Positions 18,454 through 28,110 of a DNA stretch of 64,000 bases are shown here, piece by piece. Both the position numbers and the translations under genes were made by a program. Source of the DNA: Puteibacter caeruleilacunae (lineage in GTDB: Bacteria > Bacteroidota > Bacteroidia > Bacteroidales > Prolixibacteraceae); the NCBI GenBank assembly GCA_005217565.1, contig SJCO01000017.1:1-64000 (forward strand), read 5' to 3'. How positions within the stretch are numbered: position 1 is the first letter of the stretch; every line of letters begins with the position of its first letter. The notes under the pieces were generated by a model. It searched no databases, was not told where the DNA came from, and saw nothing but the letters and a program-made list of their open reading frames with translations.

Positions 18454-20607
18454 TTAGTCTACTATTTCCATTTCATCAAGCAAGTATCCTGCCCCCGCAA
18501 ATTTATCGATAATAAATAGTGCATAGCGGATATCCAAAACAATATTACGACAACGGTCAGGATCAAACATGATGTCGCTCATGGTACCTTCCCAGCAGCG
18601 ATCGAAGTTTACACCTATAAGTTGTCCTTCTGCATTGATAACCGGACTTCCTGAGTTGCCTCCGGTAGTATGATTGGAAGCGGAAAAACAAACTCTTATT
18701 TGTCCGTTGTCATCAGCATAACGACCGTAATCCTTATTGTTATATATCTCCTTTAAGCGATCAGGAACATCGTAATCATAGATCTCTGGATTATCTTTCT
18801 GCATAATGCCTTCAAGTGTTGTATAATGGCGATATCTTACGCCATCTTTAGGTTGGAAACCTTCCACTTTACCATATGCTACCCGTAACGTTAAATTGGC
18901 ATCAGGGAAGAGTTGTTTATTGACACTCATCTCCATGATCCCTTTCATGTATCTTTTCTGTACTTGTTTTATACTATCCGTAAGGTGAGCATAGTTAGGC
19001 CAAACATTAAGTGTTCTTGTTTCTACAAACATTTCATATAGCTTAAACAGCGGATCGTTTTGAAAGATCTCTTTAGCTTTTTCGTTGAATGTAGAAACCA
19101 AGTCAGAGTATTTCTGTTGGTCAGTAAATACCGACTTGTCATAGATTTTTAATAAGTACTTGTCTCTTTTTTCTTTTTTCAGTTTTGAAAGTTTAACCGG
19201 TACAAATTCTTTTGGCAGATCGTTAATGTATTTATTGAATAGTGCAATAAACACTTTCCTATCGGTAGGTTTATGATAGTCCTTAAAGTGTGATGTAGAC
19301 AATACTGTTAAAGCTTTCTGTGATTTCTCAATCTGTTTATCATCCATTGAACCAAATAAGCGTAATACAGGATTGGTCTTTGCCACTAGTTGTAGTGCAT
19401 CGGTTCCTCGATATACAATCTCACTATAATAATCGTTGGCTTTGCTGTATGGAGCAAGCTGTTCGTACAAACCTTTGAATGATTCAAGAATGTCGCCATA
19501 CGACTTTTTTCTAGTCTCTGATTGATTTACCCAACTGGTAAAATCTGATTCAAACTCTTTTTTCCTTTCAACTGCCTTTAGTCGTTTTAGGCCCATTATT
19601 TCGCCTTGCCACTTCTTCCATGAGTTGCTGGTACCTGCATATTTTGACGCATATTGAATTCTGATGGCAGGATCACTTTTCATAGAAGCACCTAGGATGG
19701 CTAATTTAAGATCTCTAATGGCAACTTTATCTGGATCATTCTGATTAATGATTTGATCTACTGCAATTGAAGGAAGGTATTCTTGTGTGCTACCAGGATA
19801 ACCAAATACCAATGTGAAATCATTTTCCTGAGCTCCTTTCAATGAAATAGGAAGGAACTTCTTTGATTTCATTGGTACATTATCTGGAGAATAGCTTGCA
19901 GGATTACCGTCTTTATCGGTATAAATACGGAAAAGAGAGAAGTCGCCAGTGTGTCTTGGCCACATCCAGTTGTCGGTATCTCCACCAAATTTACCAATTG
20001 CTGAAGGAGGAGCACCAACAAGACGTACGTCTTTATACTCTTCATAAATATACAGAAAGTATTGGTTCCCATAAAAAAGAGGCTTTACGTCGGCAACATA
20101 CTTACCATTCTCGACTGCTTCTCTTTCAATTGCTTCAATATTTTCATCAATAATCTTTTCCTGCTCTATACGATCGGGAATGGTATCTTTCCATGTAATT
20201 ACCCGGTCGGTCACATCTTCCATTCGTTTCAGAAACTTAACTGATAGTCCTGGATTAATTAATTCCTCTTGTTGTGACATTGCCCAGAAGCCATTGGTGA
20301 GGTAATCATTTTCAACGGAGCTGTGTTGTTGAATATAGCGGTAACCGCAATGGTGATTCGTAATCAGAAGACCTTTGTCTGAGATTAATTCTCCGGTACA
20401 TCCTCTTCCGAACAACACTATGGCATCTTTTAAACTGGCCTGATTAACGCTGTAGATATCTTCAGCGGTCAATTTAAATCCCATTTTTTGCATCTCCTCA
20501 ATGTTATACTTCTTTAAAAGCGTTGGGAGCCACATACCTTCATTCGCCAGGGCAGCCTGACCGGAAAGTATACAAATAATCAGTAATCGAATTATTCCTT
20601 TTATCAT
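18454..20607 (-). CDS. S46-family dipeptidyl-peptidase, DPP11-like (Asp/Glu specific)
   Basis: A periplasmic serine peptidase that removes N-terminal dipeptides from oligopeptides, feeding asaccharolytic growth. The 717-aa protein has a signal peptide ending near residue 21 (QAALA/NEG). Catalytic His85 is in TNHHCGY, and the Ser is in TTGGNSGSPVIN (about residue 652). Eighteen residues after that Ser is Arg (NFDRCWEG). In Porphyromonas gingivalis, Arg at the equivalent position (673) marks DPP11, which prefers Asp/Glu at P1, whereas Gly marks DPP7. The gene stands alone with its own terminator. Confidence 0.9.
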   Translation of the reverse strand: MIKGIIRLLIICILSGQAALANEGMWLPTLLKKYNIEEMQKMGFKLTAEDIYSVNQASLKDAIVLFGRGCTGELISDKGLLITNHHCGYRYIQQHSSVENDYLTNGFWAMSQQEELINPGLSVKFLKRMEDVTDRVITWKDTIPDRIEQEKIIDENIEAIEREAVENGKYVADVKPLFYGNQYFLYIYEEYKDVRLVGAPPSAIGKFGGDTDNWMWPRHTGDFSLFRIYTDKDGNPASYSPDNVPMKSKKFLPISLKGAQENDFTLVFGYPGSTQEYLPSIAVDQIINQNDPDKVAIRDLKLAILGASMKSDPAIRIQYASKYAGTSNSWKKWQGEIMGLKRLKAVERKKEFESDFTSWVNQSETRKKSYGDILESFKGLYEQLAPYSKANDYYSEIVYRGTDALQLVAKTNPVLRLFGSMDDKQIEKSQKALTVLSTSHFKDYHKPTDRKVFIALFNKYINDLPKEFVPVKLSKLKKEKRDKYLLKIYDKSVFTDQQKYSDLVSTFNEKAKEIFQNDPLFKLYEMFVETRTLNVWPNYAHLTDSIKQVQKRYMKGIMEMSVNKQLFPDANLTLRVAYGKVEGFQPKDGVRYRHYTTLEGIMQKDNPEIYDYDVPDRLKEIYNNKDYGRYADDNGQIRVCFSASNHTTGGNSGSPVINAEGQLIGVNFDRCWEGTMSDIMFDPDRCRNIVLDIRYALFIIDKFAGAGYLLDEMEIVD

Positions 20608-20630
20608 AGCTATTAAATCATTTCAGATTT

Positions 20631-20638
20631 CAAAGATA
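20631..20638 (-). promoter_or_regulatory. -7 element of the DPP11-like gene promoter
   Basis: The minus-strand sequence TATCTTTG matches the Bacteroidota -7 consensus exactly and lies 24 bases before the start codon. No clean TTTG was found at the expected -33 spacing, so the full promoter is uncertain. Confidence 0.4.
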
Positions 20639-20878
20639 TAAATTAGATAGAAGTAAACGAATATGAATTTTTTCATAATCTGAGAATCAGGAGGAATGGT
20701 TCACCTTATATGATTTTCTTTTCTACTTAAGGAAAATTGATATCGTGATTTTAGTTTTAGGAAAAGTATGTAATTTTGAAGACAGAAAGGTGTTGAGGAG
20801 ATGTTTTGAATTAATAATCTATTTAAAGCAGCAGGGATATTTCTTATAATAGACTATTCAACCTCGTTATTTTAAAGA

Positions 20879-21988
20879 ATGAACAGCGAAACAGACTTAA
20901 GATTTAAGCGTTTTTTTGAACAGAGTTATTCTGTCATCCTAATTATTGATCCTGAGGGTGGACGAATTATTGATGGCAATAAAGCGGCAATAGATTTTTA
21001 TGGTTACTCTCATCAAGAGTTAACATCAATGAAGATCTCCGATATTAACATGTTAGGAAGTAATGGTGTTCAACAGAAGATGTATTTGACTGTCGAAAAG
21101 AATGGGCAGCAGTTTATTTTCGACCATAAATTAGCTAATGGACAAATACGTAATGTGGAGGTACATACAGGTCCCGTTGATATTGGAAATAGTCAGCTAA
21201 TTTACTCAATAATTCATGATATAACCCCAAGAATAAAAGCAGAACGCGAGCTTGTAGTTGCTAAGGAAAAAGCCGAGGAAGCTGATCGATTGAAATCAGA
21301 GTTTCTTGCAATAATGTCGCATGAGCTGAAGACTCCATTAAATGCAATTGTCGGTTTTTCTGACTTGATAAAGAATAATCCTGATCTATCACAAGAAGAG
21401 GTTGTAAACTTTGCTTCAATAATAAATAAATCAGGAATGCATCTTAACTTTGTTATTTCCGATATTTTCAATCTTGCATTGTTACATACAAACCAACTAA
21501 CAGTAGTGAGAAGTAAATCGAAGGTTGTTGATCTGGTTAATGAGCTCTCAGAAACAGTTAGTGTTGTATACAAAACATCACAAGTAGGATTTGAATATCA
21601 TATTGGTAATGGTCTGGATAACGTGGAGATTGATTCTGATGTGGAGAAAATCAGACAGGTACTCTTAAATTTGTTGGATAATGCATTTAAGTATAGCACT
21701 TCGGGAGTAGTAAAGTTATTAGTCTTACAGAACCAGGAAAAGATTATGTTTTCCGTGGAGGATCAGGGAAAAGGTATTGATCCGAAAGTAGGAGATAAGA
21801 TTTTTGAATATTTTGTGCAGGAAGATAATTCCTCTTCACGAAGAGTTGGAGGAACTGGTGTTGGATTAGCAATAAGCAGGGGAATCGCCGAATTGCTTAA
21901 GGGGAGTATTTATTATGAGTCAGCACCTGGAGTCGGATCGAAATTCTTTTTTAGCGTACCTATTGTTTTTAAAGTGGATGAAAAATAA
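20879..21988 (+). CDS. Cytoplasmic PAS-domain sensor histidine kinase
   Basis: The 369-aa protein has one PAS domain (about residues 8-120, FFEQSYSVILIIDPEGG to the PAC region), then a HisKA domain with phospho-acceptor His148 in AIMSHELKTPLNAIVGF. The HATPase domain has an N box (LLNLLDNAFKYS), DQGKGID and GGTGVGLAISRGI. No transmembrane segment or receiver domain is present, so it would act as a soluble sensor. No response regulator lies nearby and the signal and partner are unknown. Confidence 0.9.
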   Translation: MNSETDLRFKRFFEQSYSVILIIDPEGGRIIDGNKAAIDFYGYSHQELTSMKISDINMLGSNGVQQKMYLTVEKNGQQFIFDHKLANGQIRNVEVHTGPVDIGNSQLIYSIIHDITPRIKAERELVVAKEKAEEADRLKSEFLAIMSHELKTPLNAIVGFSDLIKNNPDLSQEEVVNFASIINKSGMHLNFVISDIFNLALLHTNQLTVVRSKSKVVDLVNELSETVSVVYKTSQVGFEYHIGNGLDNVEIDSDVEKIRQVLLNLLDNAFKYSTSGVVKLLVLQNQEKIMFSVEDQGKGIDPKVGDKIFEYFVQEDNSSSRRVGGTGVGLAISRGIAELLKGSIYYESAPGVGSKFFFSVPIVFKVDEK

Positions 21989-22073
21989 TTAAATGGTTAC
22001 ATCTTATGCTATAATCCGTCCAAATTATGAATTCAAGAGTATGGTTTCTATTTTTGTTTAAAAATTGATATTC

Positions 22074-22850
22074 ATGAGCATTCAGTGTACGTTTATTGGC
22101 TCTGGTAACTTGGCAACCAGATTGGCGCTTCGCATGTTTGAGAAGGGTATTGCTATAAAACAAGTTTATAGTAGAAACTTAGACAATGCAGAAGCTTTAG
22201 CAAAGCAAATTAAAGCAGAAGGAGTATCAGATCCTGCGAAAGTGAATAAGCAGGGGATAGATCTTTTTATTGTGGCTTTAGCCGATAAAGCCTATGATGA
22301 AGTGTTGCCTTATATTGATTTTGGGGATAAGATTGTTGCCCATACTGCAGGAAGTGTACCGATGAAAAAATTAGCAGAGTCGGCAAATACCATTGGTGTT
22401 TTTTATCCACTGCAGACTTTCTCAAAGGGTAGAATGGTTGATTTCAATGAGATCCCACTATGTCTGGAAGCTGAGTCAGATGAGGTCTTAAGGTTTCTGG
22501 AAAAGGTTGCAAATATTATTACAGATGATGTGAGGGTTGTAAGTTCAGAAGATAGAAAGCAGCTTCACTTAGCTGCTGTTTTTTGTTGCAACTTTGTGAA
22601 TCATCTTTATGCACTTTGTGAATCAATTGTGAATAAAGCCGATTTGAATTTTGATATTCTACGCCCCTTAATTAAAGAGACTGCCTCAAAGATTGAAACG
22701 TTGTCTCCTAAGGAGGCGCAAACGGGGCCGGCGATTCGATATGACAAGAATATCATCAATAATCATCTTGATTTGCTTGATGAGGATGAGAATTTGAAAA
22801 ATGTATATGAATTATTAACCAGCAGCATTTTTAAGCTGCATAATCAATAG
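22074..22850 (+). CDS. Rossmann-fold/DUF2520 reductase-like protein
   Basis: The 258-aa protein has an N-terminal NAD(P)-binding fold (FIGSGNLATRLALRMFEKG) resembling pyrroline-5-carboxylate reductase, and a C-terminal helical DUF2520 domain. The substrate is unknown. ATG 22074 is preferred to the TTG three codons earlier. The phosphatase gene begins 3 nt after its stop, so the two are almost certainly co-translated. This pair is common in Bacteroidota, where a maf gene often follows; here it does not. Confidence 0.8.
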   Translation: MSIQCTFIGSGNLATRLALRMFEKGIAIKQVYSRNLDNAEALAKQIKAEGVSDPAKVNKQGIDLFIVALADKAYDEVLPYIDFGDKIVAHTAGSVPMKKLAESANTIGVFYPLQTFSKGRMVDFNEIPLCLEAESDEVLRFLEKVANIITDDVRVVSSEDRKQLHLAAVFCCNFVNHLYALCESIVNKADLNFDILRPLIKETASKIETLSPKEAQTGPAIRYDKNIINNHLDLLDEDENLKNVYELLTSSIFKLHNQ

Positions 22851-22853
22851 AGA

Positions 22854-23384
22854 ATGGCTTTTTTTAAAGAAGAATTGATGAATGTGAAAGCATTTGTTTT
22901 TGATGTGGATGGCGTATTGTCAAAAGATGTTTCTCCATTAGATGCTGAAGGAAATCCTGTTCGCACAGCAAATGTAAAGGATGGTTTTGCTATTGTAAAT
23001 GCAGTGAAAAGTGGTTACCCAATAGCAATTATCACCGGAGGAAATACACCATCTGTTATCAATAGATACAAGAAATTAGGTGTTCCTTATGTATATGGGG
23101 GGATTAAAGATAAGCTGCCTTGTTTGGAAGAGTTTATGGCAAAAGAAGGAGTTAAGGCTGAAGAGATCTTGTATATGGGTGATGACCTACCTGATTTCAG
23201 AGTCATGAAATTTGTGGGCTTACCAACTTGTCCTGCCGATGCTGTAACAGAGATTAAAGAAATCTCAAAATATATTTCCGACAAAGATGGGGGAGAAGGA
23301 TGTGTTAGAGATGTAATTGAGCAAGTGTTGAGAGCTCATGAAAAGTGGATGAATATTGAGGCATTGCATCGCGCTGCCTACTAG
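22854..23384 (+). CDS. KdsC-like HAD phosphatase
   Basis: The 176-aa HAD-superfamily phosphatase resembles 3-deoxy-D-manno-octulosonate 8-phosphate phosphatase. Motif I is FDVDGVLSKD, motif II lies in AIITGGNTPSV, and motif IV is MGDDLPDFRVM. It lacks a cap domain, as in the KdsC family, which acts as a tetramer in lipopolysaccharide Kdo synthesis. No other Kdo gene is adjacent, so the substrate assignment is by family only. It forms a pair with the DUF2520 gene 3 nt upstream. Confidence 0.8.
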   Translation: MAFFKEELMNVKAFVFDVDGVLSKDVSPLDAEGNPVRTANVKDGFAIVNAVKSGYPIAIITGGNTPSVINRYKKLGVPYVYGGIKDKLPCLEEFMAKEGVKAEEILYMGDDLPDFRVMKFVGLPTCPADAVTEIKEISKYISDKDGGEGCVRDVIEQVLRAHEKWMNIEALHRAAY

Positions 23385-23400
23385 TATAATGAATTAGGAT

Positions 23401-23423
23401 AGATTCCCTCTACAAGGGAATCT
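23401..23423. terminator. Bidirectional terminator
   Basis: The stem AGATTCCCT with AGGGAATCT sits between the convergent KdsC-like and DUF523 genes. Confidence 0.65.
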
Positions 23424-23427
23424 AATC

Positions 23428-23874
23428 TTACTTGTTAATTTCCTCAAAGTTCTCTTCGGTAAAAATCTTTACTCCTTGTTCTTCAAGTAGAGTTGCAGTA
23501 AAACCTTTTCCCGGAATAATCTTTCCAGAGAATGTTCCATCATAGATTTTCCCGTAACCGCATGAAGGGCTACGTTGTTTTAAGATTGCATACTCTGCAC
23601 CAACAATTTTAGCAATAGCTGCTGTTTTTTGAGCTCCTTCCTGAAAGACTTTAGTACAATCTTCTCCTTCAGTATTCACGATTTTAAGCTCATTGTCTTC
23701 CTTAATTATTTCGCAAGACTTGCGTGGTGTAGGAAGACCTCCCATTACTTCCGGACATAATGGAATTGCCTTTCCCGACTCAACTAGCTCACGAATTTCT
23801 TCAATTAAATTTGCATTACCATCATACCGACATTTAATGCCGGCCAGGCAAGCACTTACAATAATTTGAGGCAT
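23428..23874 (-). CDS. DUF523 domain protein
   Basis: The 148-aa protein matches the DUF523 family of small cytoplasmic proteins: VSACLAGIKCRYDG at the start, CPEVMGGLPTPR in the middle, and LKQRSPSCGYGKIYDGTFSG. The conserved cysteines suggest metal or Fe-S binding, but no function is established to my knowledge. It stands alone, divergent from the CYTH gene. Confidence 0.88.
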   Translation of the reverse strand: MPQIIVSACLAGIKCRYDGNANLIEEIRELVESGKAIPLCPEVMGGLPTPRKSCEIIKEDNELKIVNTEGEDCTKVFQEGAQKTAAIAKIVGAEYAILKQRSPSCGYGKIYDGTFSGKIIPGKGFTATLLEEQGVKIFTEENFEEINK

Positions 23875-23943
23875 ATTTGTATTTTTACAGATTGAAAGCT
23901 CGAAGTTAGCGAAAATAGAAGATATCCAGATAAAATTTTAAAG

Positions 23944-24402
23944 ATGGCTACAGAGATCGAACGCAAATTCTTAATAAATCACAATAAATCAATTCCTTTT
24001 GGAAAAGGTGTCAAAATGGTTCAAGCCTATTTATGTGCAGACAAAAGCAGAACAGTAAGGGTTCGAATCGCAGGAGACCAAGGGTTTTTGACCATCAAAG
24101 GACCTACGCAAGGTGTAAGTCGTAAGGAATTTGAATATGAAATACCTGTTGCTGAGGCTATCGAATTACTCCCATTATGTGATGCTGTTGTTGAAAAGAT
24201 TCGCCATTGCATTTCTTATCAGGGAAAAGTGTGGGAAGTTGACGTTTTTAGTGGTGATAATGATGGATTGATACTTGCAGAAATAGAGCTAAGCAGTGAG
24301 GATGAAAAATTTGAGTTACCAGAGTGGATTGGCGAAGAGGTAAGTGGAGATAAACGATATTTTAACTCATATTTATCACGAATTCCATTCAAAAACTGGT
24401 AG
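23944..24402 (+). CDS. CYTH-domain protein (triphosphate tunnel family)
   Basis: The 152-aa protein begins with the EIERKFL signature of CYTH proteins. It carries the alternating charged residues that line the tunnel for triphosphate and metal binding (VRVRIAG, KGPTQGVSRKEFEYEI, VEKIRH, WEVDVF, LAEIEL). Bacterial members hydrolyse inorganic triphosphate or related compounds, so this is probably a triphosphatase. No functional partner lies next to it. Confidence 0.88.
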   Translation: MATEIERKFLINHNKSIPFGKGVKMVQAYLCADKSRTVRVRIAGDQGFLTIKGPTQGVSRKEFEYEIPVAEAIELLPLCDAVVEKIRHCISYQGKVWEVDVFSGDNDGLILAEIELSSEDEKFELPEWIGEEVSGDKRYFNSYLSRIPFKNW

Positions 24403-24564
24403 CTTTGTAGCGTTTTAGGAATGGTTTTTGTAAAGAAAACTATCCATAGAGAGAAATACATAAACCAGACATACTTATTAACCTTTGAGGTTGTACAAAT
24501 ATTTATTCCACTGATGCAAAATTGAATAGAAATTGTATGACTTCTGAAATATGGAATTTAGTAA

Positions 24565-26577
24565 ATGAAATCGGTAAATTTACTCGTAACCCTTCTCTTG
24601 TGTATATTTTGTTATTCAGCATTCGCAGGAGAACCAGAAATGGGTGTCAAAAAGAAGAAGGAAAAAACTGATTTACAGGTAGAGAAAGACAGTATTCAGA
24701 CTGTCCTGCAGAAGATGAATCAGTTTATGGATGAAGAAAAAGGATGGTATTTCCCGAAAAGGGAGCTTGAAAGATCAGTGAAGACATTAACCTCACATGT
24801 TGAGGCAACACCAATTGATAGTCTGTTTGTGCGACTGTTGAAGGTGTACATGGGAGGAGAAACGCAATGGATATCTCGTGATGTTTCCGATCTTACAGAA
24901 ATTGATACAATTCCAGGAGTTATCACATCCTACGAATTGGATGAGAAAATGCGAAGAATTGATCGCGCGGTGAGGAATAGTTTCTACGATAGTTTAATCG
25001 TTGTGCCTCCTGCACTATTTCAGAATATTGAGGGAAAGATCGATCTATTACCTGAAGAACAGGGAGAAATGTTGATCGCTACAGGATACAAACAATTGCC
25101 TGAACGATTTAAGCGTTTGCCAGAACCAACAGGAAATAAGCAGCAGGACTCTTTGAAGGTAATCAATTTTCAGGCAGATCGTATCGCCTTTGTTGATTCA
25201 TTGAGAAGGTCATACAATGACTCATTGATTTTTGCTTATCGTGATTCAATTAGCGCAGATTATAGAGAAAAGGTAGTAACCTACTATTCTGATTCTATTC
25301 AGACTGCTTTTAAGGATTCCATCGATTTTTATAATCTTAACCTTGTTACTCAATGGAACGATTCGATTGTTGAACAAGCTAATAGAGAGATTAACGATTA
25401 TGTAGGCTTGCTAACTGAATATGCATTGAATGATTCGGTTCAGGTAAATATTCAGAATCTTTCTAATCAACAGACAAGTCTGTTATTGAATAACAATGGA
25501 GGAAGATATACCAGGTTATGGTTGAAAAATGAGCAGAATGACTCGTTGAGTGTGAAAATTGAAAATGTGAATAATCGATCAATGAAGATTTTGATTGACG
25601 ACGGAGTAACAATTTCACGCTTTAAGGAGCAGCAGACTAAGGATTTTGCTTTTAACGTAAAGAAGACTAAAAAGAACCTGAATAAAGTTAATCGTAAGCT
25701 AGATGTCTATACTCCATGGAAAGTAGGAGGTTATGGAAATGCTGGTTTTACGCAGACTTATATCAATGATTATTGGAGTAAGGGAGGAAAGAGTTCTTTA
25801 AGTATCTTGGCTGTATTAAAGGGATATGCAAATTACTTGAAACCAAAATTAAAGTGGGAGAATAATGCGGAAATTAAGAATGGATGGATGTGGATTGATG
25901 AAGATGATGCAGAAGTTCGTAAGAATTCAGACCGTTTTTATATAGCCTCACGTTTGGGTATTTCTGCATTCAAGAAGTGGTACTATAGTGCGGAATCTAA
26001 CTTTGAAACCCAATTCTTTAATGGATATAAGTATCCAAACACAGACAATAAAATATCTGCATTCTTAGCTCCAGCAAAATGGCAGGTTAAGATTGGTTTG
26101 GATTATAAACCAAATAAGAATATGTCGTTGTTACTTTCTCCTCTGACATCGAAGACTGTTTGGGTTAGGAAAAGCTCGGGTGTTGATCCTACGAGATTTG
26201 GTACCAAGGATAAAGACACTTATCGTTTGTGGGTACCTGGTTTTTCTGCCGACTGGAAGTATAAAAAGCAGATATCTCCAGATGCATCATGGACAACTAA
26301 GTTAAAGGTGTTATTCGACTATCGTGATCCAATTGCAAAGCGAGATATTGACTGGGAAAATATAGTGTTAATGCAATTGACACAGCGCGTAAATCTGAAC
26401 TTCAATACGAAGTTGATTTATGACGATAATGTGAAATTTGCTACAGGAAAGAAGGATGCTGATGGTAAGGATATTAAGAAGCCAAAGTGGCAGTTCAAAG
26501 AATTTGTAACTATTGGATTTTCTTATAAATTCGATCGTCAGTTATATAAAAATGTAAAAGACATAAAGTTTAGATAG
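24565..26577 (+). CDS. DUF3078 outer-membrane-associated protein
   Basis: The 670-aa protein has a signal peptide (residues 1-21, LLVTLLLCIFCYSAFA). A long N-terminal helical/acidic region follows, full of repeated DS-containing stretches (YNDSLIFAYRDSISADY, SDSIQTAFKDSI). From about residue 385 there is a C-terminal domain matching DUF3078, rich in alternating aromatic/charged strands and ending in YKFDRQLYKNVKDIKFR, as expected for an outer-membrane beta-barrel. The function is unknown. Confidence 0.75.
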   Translation: MKSVNLLVTLLLCIFCYSAFAGEPEMGVKKKKEKTDLQVEKDSIQTVLQKMNQFMDEEKGWYFPKRELERSVKTLTSHVEATPIDSLFVRLLKVYMGGETQWISRDVSDLTEIDTIPGVITSYELDEKMRRIDRAVRNSFYDSLIVVPPALFQNIEGKIDLLPEEQGEMLIATGYKQLPERFKRLPEPTGNKQQDSLKVINFQADRIAFVDSLRRSYNDSLIFAYRDSISADYREKVVTYYSDSIQTAFKDSIDFYNLNLVTQWNDSIVEQANREINDYVGLLTEYALNDSVQVNIQNLSNQQTSLLLNNNGGRYTRLWLKNEQNDSLSVKIENVNNRSMKILIDDGVTISRFKEQQTKDFAFNVKKTKKNLNKVNRKLDVYTPWKVGGYGNAGFTQTYINDYWSKGGKSSLSILAVLKGYANYLKPKLKWENNAEIKNGWMWIDEDDAEVRKNSDRFYIASRLGISAFKKWYYSAESNFETQFFNGYKYPNTDNKISAFLAPAKWQVKIGLDYKPNKNMSLLLSPLTSKTVWVRKSSGVDPTRFGTKDKDTYRLWVPGFSADWKYKKQISPDASWTTKLKVLFDYRDPIAKRDIDWENIVLMQLTQRVNLNFNTKLIYDDNVKFATGKKDADGKDIKKPKWQFKEFVTIGFSYKFDRQLYKNVKDIKFR

Positions 26578-26657
26578 GAGGTTTTGATATCGGGATTTAT
26601 TTAATCAGGCTGTGTCTGTAAATCCAATAATCAAATCATCCAAAAATTGTTATAGGG

Positions 26658-27032
26658 ATGAAGGAATTAAAAAAATATTTCAAGCTGGATGCAGGTCCTG
26701 AGGATATCTATAATGCATTAACGAATCAGGTAATGCTGGAAATATGGACCGGAGAACCTGCTGTTATGTCAACAGAACCAGGGAGTGAATTCTCATTGTG
26801 GGATGGATCAATTGAGGGGATCAATGTTGAGTTCGAAGAGAACAAGAAGATTGTGCAAAAGTGGTTTTTCGAAGAGGAGGAATCAATTGTTACAATAAAA
26901 CTTCATCCAGATAAAAAAGGAACAAGTATAGAACTTCGTCAAAATAACATTCCAGATGATGCTTTTGATAATATATCAGAAGGTTGGGCGGAAGACTATT
27001 TTGGTTCTTTAGCGGAATTGTTTAAAGCATAA
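26658..27032 (+). CDS. SRPBCC/AHSA1-like domain protein
   Basis: The 124-aa protein has the START-like fold pattern of activator-of-Hsp90 homologues: an N-terminal strand (KKYFKLDAGPEDIYNALTNQ), WTGEPAVMSTEPGSEFSLWDGSIEG, KIVQKWFF and a C-terminal helix (GWAEDYFGSLAELF). Family members bind hydrophobic ligands or Hsp90; the role here is unknown. It shares a terminator with the converging macrodomain gene. Confidence 0.8.
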   Translation: MKELKKYFKLDAGPEDIYNALTNQVMLEIWTGEPAVMSTEPGSEFSLWDGSIEGINVEFEENKKIVQKWFFEEEESIVTIKLHPDKKGTSIELRQNNIPDDAFDNISEGWAEDYFGSLAELFKA

Positions 27033-27037
27033 TATAG

Positions 27038-27069
27038 AAAAGCGGAAGAGATAAATCTTCCGCTTTTTT
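27038..27069. terminator. Bidirectional terminator
   Basis: A 10-bp stem AAGCGGAAGA with TCTTCCGCTT followed by seven T. It serves the SRPBCC gene, and its far end touches the stop codon of the macrodomain gene. Confidence 0.85.
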
Positions 27070-27569
27070 TATAATAACGCTTGATATAAATCGAAGTTTT
27101 CCTGGTCGAAGGTAACGAAGACGACTTGTTCAATTTCAGGATGATCAAGCAAAAATGATTTTACAGTTGCAATAGCTATTGCCGCTGCTTTTTCTTTAGG
27201 GAATCGGTAAACTCCTGTGCTGATGTTTGGAAATGCGATTGTTTTAAGTTGATGCTTGCTAGCTAACAGTAATGAGTTTTTGTAGCAACCTTCCAAAAGC
27301 ATCTCCTCGTTATTATTCCCTCCATGCCAAGCAGGACCTACGGTATGGATAACATACCTGGCAGGAAGACTATATCCCTTGGTTATTTTTGCTTCTCCTG
27401 TACGACAGCCATTAAGTTGTTTGCATTCATCCAGTAGTTCTCTACCTGCAGCTCTATGAATGGCTCCGTCAACACCTCCTCCTCCAAGTAATGATGTATT
27501 AGCTGCATTTACAATTGCATCAACATTCAATTGTGTAATGTCGCCTTGAATTAACTCAATCGTTTTCAT
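27069..27569 (-). CDS. Macrodomain protein, O-acetyl-ADP-ribose deacetylase-like
   Basis: The 166-aa single macrodomain carries the signatures [35 protein letters not shown] and [24 protein letters not shown] of the YmdB/MacroD group, which hydrolyse O-acetyl-ADP-ribose and remove ADP-ribose from proteins. It lies just downstream of the DoxX gene, but a terminator separates them, so it is probably a separate unit. Confidence 0.92.
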   Translation of the reverse strand: MKTIELIQGDITQLNVDAIVNAANTSLLGGGGVDGAIHRAAGRELLDECKQLNGCRTGEAKITKGYSLPARYVIHTVGPAWHGGNNNEEMLLEGCYKNSLLLASKHQLKTIAFPNISTGVYRFPKEKAAAIAIATVKSFLLDHPEIEQVVFVTFDQENFDLYQALL

Positions 27570-27595
27570 TGTTACTTTTTTTGTCTCCTGAAGAT

Positions 27596-27627
27596 ACGAA
27601 AAAAGGCCGATGAATGTTCATCGGCCT
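27596..27627 (-). terminator. Terminator of the oxazolin/bufferin-type operon
   Basis: A perfect 11-bp stem, 27604-27614 with 27617-27627. On the minus strand it is followed by a T run (the A run near 27598-27604 on the plus strand). It lies about 35 nt after the DoxX stop codon. Confidence 0.8.
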
Positions 27628-27661
27628 CGGTACTAAAGAATGAAACTTTAACCCTGCAAAA

Positions 27662-28099
27662 TTAATCTGTCTTTTTGAAAAAATGATCAATACTATACTT
27701 TCCAGAACCATAAATCAGCAAACAGAATAACATAAGCAGGTAGTATAAGGGAATTTCAAATCCATTTGCACTGGCCTCAAATCCATTACCTCCATGGACC
27801 GTTACAATCGCTACAAGCATAACAAACATCAATGGAATTGCAATAATCCTGGTTCCTAATCCCAGGAATAATAATATCACACCAAGTGCTTCAGTCGATG
27901 CTGCCAGGTATGCGTTGAGCATAGGGAGCGGGTAGTTCATACTGGCAAACCAGTCGCCTATGCCTTCAATATTTTTCCACTTCATTATAGCAGGATTGTA
28001 AAATCCATAAGCAAGAATTAGCCTTAGAAATAACAACGGTAGACTTGTTAATTTCGACAATTTCGATTCTATGTTATTCATATATTCTAGTGCTTTCAT
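27662..28099 (-). CDS. DoxX-family membrane protein of the RiPP operon
   Basis: The 145-aa inner-membrane protein has four hydrophobic segments. The family pattern includes LPLLFLRLILAYGFYNPAIMKWKN, the glycine-rich GVILLFLGLGTRI helix and VTVHGGNGFEA. It begins 11 nt after the DUF2063 gene and ends the operon. DoxX proteins recur as a fourth gene in HvfABC/bufferin-type clusters, where the exact role (redox or quinone-related is proposed) is unsettled. Confidence 0.85.
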   Translation of the reverse strand: MKALEYMNNIESKLSKLTSLPLLFLRLILAYGFYNPAIMKWKNIEGIGDWFASMNYPLPMLNAYLAASTEALGVILLFLGLGTRIIAIPLMFVMLVAIVTVHGGNGFEASANGFEIPLYYLLMLFCLLIYGSGKYSIDHFFKKTD

Positions 28100-28110
28100 G
28101 ATTTCATTTT

